NCBI GenBank assembly: GCA_003427395.1
Contig: BFEA01000078.1
Coordinates: forward strand, 2,746,009 to 2,769,888
Direction: 5' to 3'
Source: Chara braunii
Lineage: Eukaryota; Streptophyta; Charophyceae; Charales; Characeae
Length of the DNA stretch: 23,880 bases
The notes under the pieces were generated by a model. The model was given only the letters and a program-made list of their open reading frames with translations, searched no databases and was not told the DNA's origin. The stretch's first letter is position 1. Each line of letters starts with the position of its first letter. Made by a program: the position numbers and the translations under genes. This document shows, in pieces, positions 9,553 to 18,559 of the stretch.

Positions 9553-10300
9553 TCACGTCAACGTGGTACATGTGGGGGCTTCGCGGACGGCCACAACTTT
9601 CCTCGAATCCGGTCGTAAGCATTCCCGCGTCACCACGTACCCCAAAAACGAGATTTCCGAAAGGAAAAATTCGCTCTTCTCCAATGCGATCTTAAAACCA
9701 GCGTCCTTCAACACTCCGAGTGTCCATTCAATACGTTGAGCATGGTCCTGGAACGATTCTGAGTAACCGAGGATATCGTCCATGTACACAATGACGCAGA
9801 AGTTGATCATGCCCTGTGCCAGCCTCGTCTTGTTCACGAAATTCTGAAATGTGACATTCATCGCTCTTTGAAACGTGGTGGGTACATTGCAAATTCCCAT
9901 TGGGCAACGAATCCACTGCCTGGTACCCTCAAATAACACAAAGGCCGTCTTTGGCCGATCCTCCTCCTTCACCAGAATGTGATGAAAACCATGACGAATA
10001 TCGAACTTGCTGAAATAATTAGCACAGCCAATCGCATCCAGCAAGTCATCAATCCGGGGAAGGGGATACACATCCTTGACCGTGATATCATTCAATTTTC
10101 GATAATCGATGCAAATGCGAATCGACCCGTTCTTCTTTGAAACTAACACTACCGAAAACGACCAGGGTCCAGTTGCGGGCTTCGATCCACCCTTTAGTCT
10201 CAAACTCCCGAATTCTCTCTAACGCGATCTTCCGTTTTGTTAGCGAGTACCGATATGGTTTGCAATGGATCGGCGAATGAATTCCGGTCTGAATTTCATG
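9553..10300 (-). pseudogene. gag-pol: Ty3/gypsy reverse transcriptase
   Basis: Palm and fingers motifs are in order: VVLVSKKNGSIRICIDYR, KFDIRHGFHHI, FVLFEGTRQWIRCPMG and the catalytic VIVYMDDILG, with both catalytic Asp intact. One extra base at about 10180 separates this frame from the upstream text (IALERIREFETKGWIE). The domain ends at TGA 9553-9555. Apart from those two lesions it is the best-preserved domain of the element. Confidence 0.92.
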
Positions 10301-11134
10301 CTAGATTACTACAAACAACCCGATGTCCATATTTGTCACACTAATCGCCCCTTGATATTCGGTGAGTATATCGGCAATTAGTCGATGGATCTCATTTGGT
10401 ACATACTGTGGTACGTGCGACTCGTACGGGTGCCCATGTATGGTAACTGCCACGCACTTCGTGTTGGCCCGGTTACTGTTTTCCTTTAGGGGAGCAGAAA
10501 TGAAGGAGTTATCCGATCGCCAGGAAAATACACTAGCAATCATTTGTGCATCTTCTTCTCGGATGGCCACGTGCTCCTCAGGGGTCACGCTGTCACTGCT
10601 TTCCGGCCAATATGCCGACCTTTTAGGAATTTTAATTCCGATTTTGTACGTTGTAGGATCATCACGCTCCAGGGGTTCCGAAGCTTCGCTTTCAGCCCCT
10701 AAACATAGCAATCTCACCTCCTTTCCCGGAGTCGGTAAGGAACGAGGCAACCCCGTAATATCGCAAAACGCCTTCGTTTCTCGATATCTCGAGAGAAGTG
10801 GGGTGGCTGCTTCATATAGGGTTCGAGGAGGTTCCAAGGACTCAATCATCCAGGATACGTGTACAAGTGGTTCTCCAAGGATTAGTGCTCGAGTCTGTTG
10901 CAAGTTCTTTTCGGTGAGGACAAACGTCTTAGTTTTTTTCTGTCGAATGGGGTAGTGGATCGAGCAATGCACCATATCTTGGATTACAGGGTCCGAGTCA
11001 TCGTCGCTATTAGAGGAGTCATTGGTTGGTTCATATTTCTTTCCTCTCGCCTCTTTCTCAGGGTTCGGCTCTTTCCACGTGATCACACGGAGAGAGCTCC
11101 TGATTTCGGGCGGGCGTCTTGGTGGTAACGTGGT
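10301..11134 (-). pseudogene. gag-pol: protease-RT linker
   Basis: A region of about 275 codons between protease and RT, open except for its ends (TGA 11135-11137 upstream, TAG 10301-10303 downstream). It contains a Ser/Asp-rich stretch (SSNSDDDSDP) and a region before RT that resembles the pre-RT segment of gypsy elements (VPNEIHRLIADILTEYQGAIS). No separate domain is recognised. The stretch is long for a simple linker. Confidence 0.65.
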
Positions 11135-12429
11135 TCAGAGAGTTAACCTCATTGGAACAATGTATGGCTTCCTGCCTGTATTCTGGGTAACAACAAACCG
11201 TCTTTCAAAATCCTGGTTAGCTCGTAACGTCGTGAGGGTTGGTAATCCTAAGAGGACATCGTAGGTGTTTACATCTAATACTACTACATCCCCCAAAGCA
11301 TGAACCCTCCCTAGCCTGAAAGCCACATTCGTCATCTTCCCAACTGCTTTGATCTTTTCTTCGTCCGTTAAGACAAAATGATCGTCTTCCGCTAACGTAA
11401 CTAGATTTTTCTTTCTCCCAGCCCGTTCCACGACCCTTAATGAGATAGCTACAACGGAAAAATTTCTCAGAATTAAATAATCATTCTATAGTAAAATTAT
11501 AATCTAAATTCTAAATTTTCATTCCATCTTAAAAAACGTCATTCAAATTTTAAAAATTTTCATCTTAGTTGCAAAATTTCATTCCAAGAATAGGGTATCC
11601 CTTCTTATTTGGACTTCATGCGAAACGTGGAATGAAAGTCTGGATGGGTTCATGAAATATTTTAATTGGACTGACATTCTAAGTAAGTATTTTTAATCAT
11701 AAATAGGTTAATCCAATCTAAATTAGAAGGTATTTGTTGTACTAGAATGAAAATTTAATTAAAATATTTCATAAACTCGTCCAGACATTCATTCCATCTT
11801 GAACAAATAGATGTAGTTGGAAGGGAAAACTCATATGTAGACGGGAACTTATCAAATAAAACTGAAAATTTTAAAATTGAACGAACATTGGAATGATAAT
11901 TTATAAATATGAAGGATTTTTTTTTTATGGAATGTTTTTTCAACTTTCATTTCTCGTGGGAATTTTTCTGTTATAGGGTTGCCGCTCCCGAATCAAGGAT
12001 AGCGTTGTACGGAATTCCCCAAACTTCGACGTCACATTCTGCCGATTTCCACGGGATGGTTTTGATCCGTAGAAAATGATCATCTTTGTGTATTATCCCC
12101 AACCGTATCGGATATGACGTGTTAGGAGTAGTGGGTTTTTCTTCGAAAATCGGGCATTTGCCCTTCTGGGTAGTTAGCTTGGCGAGAACAAATCTCTTCC
12201 TGTTTGCTTTGCAATGCTGCAACATACGTTCGTTAGCCTGTTCGGATATGGACAGTAAGTGCCCTATGGGTAATGGGATTTGGTGGTCCAAGGCTCGGAC
12301 AATGTCCAAAACGTCGATCTCCCCTGTGACAAAATTGGGACCACTCGCTTCCATCTCTTCTGAGGACGGTCTCCATTCAGTCACTTCTTTTCGTTCTTCT
12401 TCCGGCCAGATTGTCCCAATCATCCCCAA
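11135..12429 (-). pseudogene. gag-pol: aspartic protease, split by a MITE
   Basis: The catalytic signature AILDSGAATL reads up to 11974, where the MITE starts. After the MITE the protein resumes with ISLRVVERAGRKK and reaches the second protease signature, YDVLLGLPTL. Removing the 522-bp MITE and one TA restores a single frame, which fixes the insertion boundaries. The upstream part (MGMIGTIWPEEER to WGIPYN) is the gag-protease junction. This enzyme would cleave the polyprotein in the virus-like particle. TGA 11135-11137 ends the segment. Confidence 0.85.
11452..11973. mobile_element. 522-bp palindromic MITE in the protease
   Basis: An A/T-rich block flanked by TA at 11450-11451 and 11974-11975. 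Its ends are inverted: CAACGGAAAAATT on the left and the complement of TAACAGAAAAATT on the right. Inner segments are also inverted and exactly symmetric about position 11712.5; the segment at about 11629-11667 pairs with about 11757-11796 (for example ATGAAATATTTTAATT). The whole unit can therefore fold as one long imperfect hairpin. TA duplication suggests Tc1/mariner-type mobilisation. No coding capacity is present. Excising it with one TA restores the protease frame, which confirms the boundaries. Confidence 0.85.
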
Positions 12430-13683
12430 TCACGGATATCCGAGGGCAACATATTGATTAAGCGGCATGAGCTCCGCTTCTTCCTCAACAGGGGCTATCA
12501 TGCGTCCTCCATTTTCAATTTCCTCTAGCATCGTTCCCACCCTTCCTGGCTTATTTGCCACGGGTGTAGCGGCCACCGGGGCCGCTCCAACTCGTGGTGG
12601 TGCGGGTCTATGAGGGCAGTCTCGAGCTATGTGGCCCGACTGATGACACGTATAACAAACACTTAAGTTAGTTGCGGCTCTGCCCATAGCCTGGGCAGTA
12701 GGTACTGCTGCCTGCACAGCCGGTGCAACTCTAACAACGTTGAGGCGCATCGATCTCATCAGAGATTCTATTCGGGAATTGTGCTCACACTGTTCCTTCT
12801 GACTTTCTTGCATCAGACTAACTAATGTGCGGGTTAGTTCAAGCACCGCAGTACCTTCGTTTGTCCTATTCGGACCTTCGTGGGAAGACACAGGGGCCGT
12901 TAGGACCGGTACAAACGTTGCTACAACTATATCTGGTAGGGACTTTTTGGTCGGGATCTGCTCAAGATAGGTGACGGGGCCAAAAACAATGCCCATGTTT
13001 TCAAACTTGTTATGAAGTGTTGCCAACTCGGCCCTTGCTCGGGCCAGTTCCGAAGAATCTCCTTCTCTGGGAAAATCTTCTCCTTCTAGGAAACTGGAAG
13101 CAAACTTTCGCTGCATTTCTTCGGCGGCGGTCATATTCTGTTGCAATGTGTGGTTGATGGGGGATAATTTTTTTCATAGTTTTGCCCTTATGGCTCTGCT
13201 ATGAAGCCCATCAATAAACATATCTCTTCCAACTTCTTCTCCCCGTTGGGTTTTGACAAACATTCGGTAGAACTTGTTTCGATATTCGGTGACCGACTCA
13301 TACGGTTTCTACACTCGATCTTTTATCATAAAGAGCGCTTGTTCCGGATGGATGTGATCAAACCGATTTAATAAATCATGTTCGAAAGTTGGGAGATCTA
13401 CCCAAACGTAAGTGCTAAACGAGTGGTGAGCATCCCTTCCCAATCGAGCGGGGATATTAATTTGTGCTTCATTGTTATCATACTGTTGTGCATGCAATGT
13501 GGCCAACCACGCTCCTGCCAAATGATGTGCAGGATCGAAAAGGTAAGGATCAGGGGGAGGCATGGGTGTTCGAGGCCGCGGAGCCTCGTCAAGCGCACGA
13601 TTCGGATTCTGATTTTGGTTCGCCGCGGGGTGAGCATTCATATGGGTCGCTCGCCGAGCAGCCGATCTGCTCCTTGTTACCAC
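12430..13683 (-). pseudogene. Gag with a CCHC zinc knuckle
   Basis: The capsid/nucleocapsid region of the polyprotein. It starts near 13683 (VTRSRSAARRAT, with GTG where an ATG might be expected; the first in-frame ATG is 14 codons on). The capsid-type text ESVTEYRNKFYRMF and MFIDGLHSRAIRAKL spans TAG 13309-13311 and stops at TGA 13174-13176. The reading resumes with a helical, possibly coiled-coil stretch (ELARARAELATLHNKFENMG). It ends with the zinc knuckle CYTCHQSGHIARDC (C-x2-C-x4-H-x4-C), which binds genomic RNA. TGA 12430-12432 separates it from the protease, which continues in the same frame, so there was no programmed frameshift. Confidence 0.88.
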
Positions 13684-13788
13684 AGGATCGCGTTGCAGCG
13701 CGTTCTGCTGTTTGGGTCGCCCTCTGTTCGCCAGGTCACCCTAAGCGCAGTACTTCCTTCTACTAATCCGTCAGCCTGCCAAGTGTCG
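13684..13788 (-). other. Gag leader
   Basis: About 105 bases between the primer-binding-site candidate and the first readable gag codon. A stop in the gag frame at 13741-13743 limits any upstream extension. No ATG is in frame between that stop and 13683, so the original start codon is either mutated or lies further into gag. Confidence 0.5.
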
Positions 13789-13800
13789 GCTCCGATGCCA
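13789..13800 (-). promoter_or_regulatory. Primer-binding site candidate (tRNA-iMet-like)
   Basis: On the - strand the 12 bases next to the 5' LTR read TGGCATCGGAGC. They match 10 of 12 positions of the usual initiator-Met tRNA primer site of plant LTR elements (TGGTATCAGAGC). It is correctly placed between 5' LTR and gag. Confidence 0.65.
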
Positions 13801-16539
13801 ACCTCATGTCCGGCGCCACTTCCTGATCGGAGTGGGATGGGGGCCCGGAAGTGCGAAAAAAAAGGGTGTGCCAATGATTTTAGGAAAGTGGGGGTGGAGT
13901 CCCATGACAGAACTGAGATCTCCTGTGGCAAGCTTCGGGGGGAATAGTGCAAGAGGGCAAGTGCGGGCCGTGTGCGGCGTTTCAAGTTTCGTAAACAAAT
14001 AGACCGACTCTCAGACTTAGCGAGAAGAAATGGAAAGCGTTGATGTTGTGCAGCGGAAGGCAGATGGCATGCGCAGTGTATCCCAGGGATAAGACTCTGA
14101 CGTAATCACGTCATTAACAGATCTAGACGCTCTTGTATTTTCGAACAAAGTCCCCTGTCGTCGATCTCAGGCATGTTTCGTATGCCGTAGGCCCGAGAGA
14201 TGGGAATTACCATCTACTCTGGCTTTGCCTTTGAGGTCGGTCGAGGACCTGATGGACAGGGTGCACGCTATGGGTATCGCGTTGTCTGATCAACTACTGG
14301 CGCTGATCTCTACAAACTTCGGAATCAGACGACGAGGGTCTCAACTGGAGGTTGCGTGTCTGTCATTCACGCTTCGTTCGGGTTCGGCTAACGAACCCGT
14401 CTTGCAGGCACTCAGAACAAGGGGTTCGAGGCCAATAGGGAGCGATGGCGTGCCACATGATGACGGTGAGGTAATGGAAGGGCAGCACAACTCGGTACGG
14501 TGGGCCGTGAGTTATTAGGACGACGACCCCAGACTCTGAGAAGACGTGGCTCGTGTGGGACTCGGAAAATTGGGCTGTGTGAGGAACGGCGTCCAATGCC
14601 CGTCCTGTATCCCAGTCGCACACACGTTCGTCTCCTCGTTGGTAGGGGAATCTTGGAGGATCGGAGCGGGGCTGAGCGAGGAAGTATGTGTTCTTTTGTT
14701 CCCAATATTTCCGATATTCGGGGTCCTGCAAACTTTCTCGGTCGGTAATGCGAATCATCCTGTTATTCCGGCGAAACCGCCGTCATGGCCCGCGCGCAGG
14801 TCCTGCAGACACACGTGTAGGCACCGTCCCCTTTCGGTCGGGCTTACACGTGCGTGCACAGGATCTGTTCTTGGCTATGTGAGGGGTTGGTTCCAGGTGG
14901 GCAGGAGTGGGCGCAAGCAACGGTCGACCAGAAGATGCGATATGGGTAAGCTTAATTCAAATTTTATCACTTTCTAGTACCCATCATCACTGCCCTCCTT
15001 CTTCGTAGGGCGCAAGTCCCTCCCGAATAGTCAATTGCGAACAACCAATCACGGATCCGTACAATTGCGACCTCTGTATACACCTATCTGCTCTATCATT
15101 ATGCATTCATCAAAACAACGAAATTCCTCTTGAACTCATTCATGTTTAGCAACGGTGAGGCTTAGATCGAAAGAAAAGACGACATGCATTCAAACAGAAA
15201 CCACCGATCTTGCAAGAAGTTGAAAAAGTGCAATCACGTCGCAGATAGAGAGCGAGAAACTTCAAGGAAAGTACAAGCATTCACCGGACTGTCAACCATG
15301 CAGGATTGATGGAGTGGAAAACAAATGATGACGCACACCAAAATGCAAAAATAATTCGCAAAAAAACAAAAAAAACAAAGTTGCCGCAACAAAATTGGCT
15401 AAGGCGGAAATTCAAAATTTATATAGGAAGGTTGGACAAAGAAGAAACAAAAGGAAAAGACACCACCCCGATCCGTCCCCTCTCCCTCTCTCTTTCCATT
15501 GCGGGCAGTCCGTCGCCTCGCATCAACACCAGGATACCGGCAGTCCGTCGCCTCGTATCAACACCGAGTTGTCACCCCGCTTGGTCCAAGTATGCAAGCC
15601 AGGTTCTCATGTGCGCCATAGTCCGTCGCGCCCGTGCACGTCAACCCCGCATACCCGACACCAGCTCGTCGGATTGCCCAACTCTCACTCTCACTCACCT
15701 TCCAAGCTTGCTCGTTAGCCGACCCTCACTGATTGCGATAACCTCGAAATTCTTAGAGAGCGAACTAATCGTGCTTGCGAAATTTATAGCGTGCATATTT
15801 GCACGAAGGATACGAGATTAGCCCTGGTGATGAGAAAGAGAAGACAGGAAGTGCCTACGTCTGCATGTCTAGGTCGCGGCGCAGGGGACGAAGCCACTCT
15901 CCGCTCATCGATCCAGGGATGCAAACGTGGGAACCACTTAGAACAGAGGAAGAGACTGTCCATGCGAAGACGAGGCGGGGAAGCAGGAAACACAAAGGCC
16001 ATCAAGAACAAGAAGATTACAGTTACGATTGCGCCCGCCAAAAACTATAGTTATACACAGGATTAAGGCGCAGGTGGAAATTAGAGCCCAAACCGTGTCG
16101 AGGCACGGTGTGAGCGAGCAAGAAGCATCGTGCCGCCAAATTGCGAGCTGCCTTAATTCCTCGTCTAAATCCTTATTCCAAAAGAGAATTCCAAAATAAA
16201 AACAATTTCGAGAGCCTGCGGGGGCTCGACATTAGTTCGAATTTGAAAAACGAAACTTTTCGCGCACTGATCGCGCCAAAATTCCTAGTGCTATCAACAG
16301 AACAAGACAGAAGTTATGACAACCTTTATTTCTCGCGCTTGCTAGGGCGCAATCACTCAATCGTCAGCGCGGGGCTTTCCCGGCGCTGACCCAACGAATT
16401 GCTACAAAAACGAAAAATAAGTGAGGGGATCCATGTAACTTGCTCAACCGATCCCTGCTCATGCCCGTCACCCATTAAAGTCCACCCGTTTCCCCACAGT
16501 AGCCTCGCGCAGGAAGTTTACAGAAACTAGTTCGTCACA
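13801..16539 (-). repeat. 5' LTR of the gypsy element (right copy)
   Basis: About 2.74 kb, homologous to the left copy without the 860-bp insertion. The outer end is TTCGTCACA at 16539. The inner end lacks the last 12 or so bases (the GGGCGTCACA end on the - strand) seen in the left copy, probably by a deletion between two TTGG repeats. It carries a segment of about 75 bases near 16345-16425 that is missing on the left, including a hairpin at 16363-16390. Confidence 0.87.
16363..16390. repeat. Hairpin specific to the right LTR
   Basis: GTCAGCGC pairs with GCGCTGAC, and inside them GGG pairs with CCC around a CTTT loop, with one G-G mismatch. It lies in the part of the LTR absent from the left copy. 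Confidence 0.75.
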
Positions 16540-17640
16540 TACTCATCGTACCTTCTTTTTTGAACCCAGCTATGCATGCACTGGGAATGTTAGGATAAAC
16601 TCTGGATTTCCTACTAATAAACGTTAAAGAAGACCACTTCAACATGGAACAGACCAACGCACTAAAGAAAGGGGTGGAGGACATCGACATCACAGCTAAT
16701 GACACAGCGGGGATAGACAGTCACATCCTGATTCGTGCCTACAATATCAAGGAAATGTTTACCGAACTTCCGCATGCACAAATTAAAGATGCAGTAAGTT
16801 GGTTAGTGGAGTCTTATGCCAATAGAGGGATGAGATGGGTAAGATCGAAAACGAGGGGAAAGAAAGCCAAATTCGGAAAGGCGCAATGAGAAGACGATTG
16901 GAAGTCAAATAGGCTTAAGACCGTAATAGATATAACAGACCTCCAATTAGGAAACATGTTCTTCCTAACAGGAGGGCTAGTGTTAAAGCAGGAAAATGGA
17001 ATTTCGATGGGCGGTCGAGCCAGCCCGACTCCTGCCTCTGTAATGTGCGCCTATGCTGAAAACAAATTTTAAGAAATTTGGGTTCGGATGCTAAGCTCAT
17101 ACGGGGGAAGCGATACATGAGCGACTTGTTCTTTGCTACCTGGTATGACGGGAGGGAGATTGGCCAAGAGGAGAAGGCTAAGGAAAGATTTGAGGCAATC
17201 AGAGGGTGCTACCATCCACATTTGTTACTAGAACGTACAGACAATGGAAATGGGGATGCCACTTTTTTGGAGACTAACATCATCGTATCCGATACACCTG
17301 CAATTATACACATGTTGCACAAATTCAAGAACATTCATAGCATCTGGGGGGTGGCCCCAAATGATTCAAAACTATGAAAGTCTTTGGATCATATGGCAAT
17401 AAGGCCCCAAAATGGGCAACGGTAACCGGTGCCATATGAAGGATTTGGAACAACACGAACTTCAAGGCAGCGGCGTGGTTGAACCTGATCACCTTCTTTA
17501 GGGAGATCAGGGGCCTCGACTACCCCCTGGAAGACTTCCTAGTAGGGGTAAGGAAGGTAAGAATTCGAAAAGGAGGCTGGTGGATCGGTCAGGCTGACGA
17601 GTTGCAGAACTGTTATCTCAGCTGACTTCAGCAGTGCCCT
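16540..17640 (+). pseudogene. Penelope-like element, reverse-transcriptase half
   Basis: This resumes the ORF interrupted at 1365: IVPSFLNPAMHALGMLG, then a stop. The RT motifs follow: AYNIKEMFTELPHAQI, GLVLKQENGISMGGRASP and ASVMCAYAE. After a one-base loss near 17068 comes RYMSDLFFATWY, the place of the catalytic Asp pair, where the first Asp is replaced by Ser. Another frame change near 17374 gives the C-terminal text KVFGSYGNKAPKW, AAAWLNLITFFREIRGLDYP and KGGWWIGQADELQNC, closed by TGA 17623-17625. Stops at 16887-16889 and 17437-17439 also break it. No GIY-YIG endonuclease follows. The grouping with Penelope-like RTs is by motif memory; the RT identity itself is firmer. Confidence 0.65.
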
Positions 17641-18559
17641 GGCACGAAAGAACGGTGACTGACAACCACTCAACTCTAGTTAAAAACAGAAAACCAATGT
17701 AGAGGATTTTTTTTTCGAGGCAACTAGGCGGAAATGTTTTTTGCGTTTGACCATTTTTTGCAAGGCTAACTGCACAGAGCTCTCAGTTCCTCATGACAGA
17801 ACGTGATATGAGATACATGTAGTACTTTGAGAAAGAAAATGAACCTATGGGGAGAAAATGAGCCCGAGTAGATAAAATGAGAAACTTATGCTTGTGCAGA
17901 CTTAGCTGCACTGATTCTCGGACCGCAACCGGAGATACGGGGAGTACGTTGGGAAGAAAATGAGCCTATGGGATGGGGAAGAGTTTTTTTCGATGGGGTG
18001 TGCAAAAGGTATAGCCAGCTGCAATTTTTTGAGCAAGGAAAATAGGGATGCATCGGCGATAAGGATAGTACAAGAAATTTGGAAGAGATAATATCAGAAA
18101 ATATGAGGGAAGTAGTAAAAGAGTAGTAGGAACACTATAAGAGAGAATCGAGCGCTATGAGCTTCACTACCTGATAGTACTGGCAGAAGGGTGGTGTAAC
18201 AGAGGGCGACCCAACAAGGAAGATGTTGAGTCATGTATCAGCTCCATGAGAGCTTACTTTGAGGTACAGAGCACTCAAAGAGTGAACCACTTTTTTATCC
18301 TAGGGATAAACGTTGAGATTGTCATACGGGGCTTCCTAGAAGTCCAAGCTACTCAAGATGGTCATGCTAAGCCCGATAGAGCGGCTTAAAGTCACTTAGA
18401 TAACCACTCTCGAAGAAGTGTTGATTGGAGAATATAAGGACCAACATGTTGCAGCAAGAGTAAGGATCCAACTTGATGACGTCAAGCACAGCACGTGGCA
18501 GGGCACCATGCACAAGCTGCAGTTGCATCAACTTGCATGTCAACAAACTCTTTGCTACA
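17641..18559. other. Unassigned stretch between the PLE and the LINE
   Basis: No gene is supported. A short repeated motif (GAAAATGARCCTATGGG) occurs near 17836 and 17957, with a third partial copy between. A frame without a start reads openly at about 18150-18390 (GWCNRGRPNKEDVES) but has no family match that I recognise. The right part may be decayed 5' sequence of the LINE. Confidence 0.4.

Larger units (their letters stand above)
1366..16539 (-). mobile_element. Large Ty3/gypsy LTR retrotransposon with PHD finger and third ORF (decayed)
   Basis: Two long direct repeats (1366-4926 and 13801-16539) flank a - strand gag-protease-RT-RNase H-integrase series, which is the Ty3/gypsy domain order. 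The left repeat has perfect TGTGACG...CGTCACA ends. A primer-binding-site candidate sits next to the right repeat. The element is about 15.2 kb as found and about 13.8 kb after subtracting the MITE and the insertion in the 3' LTR. The two LTRs differ at roughly a dozen sites in a hand-aligned stretch of about 195 bases (near 1990-2190 against 14410-14610), so the insertion is old. No matching 5-bp target duplication is visible (AGACC left, TACTC right). The element interrupts a Penelope-like ORF. Coding capacity is destroyed by stops, at least three frameshifts and the MITE. Confidence 0.9.

Noticed and set aside
12420-12440. Programmed frameshift or readthrough between gag and protease
   Set aside because: Gag and protease share one frame and the separating TGA looks like the other decay stops; no slippery site or separate frame is needed.
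5537-13311. A non-standard genetic code in which stops are read through in the gypsy genes
   Set aside because: Both TGA and TAG occur at positions explained by C-to-T change, with frameshifts and a MITE in addition. The PLE and LINE also contain TAA. Decay is simpler.
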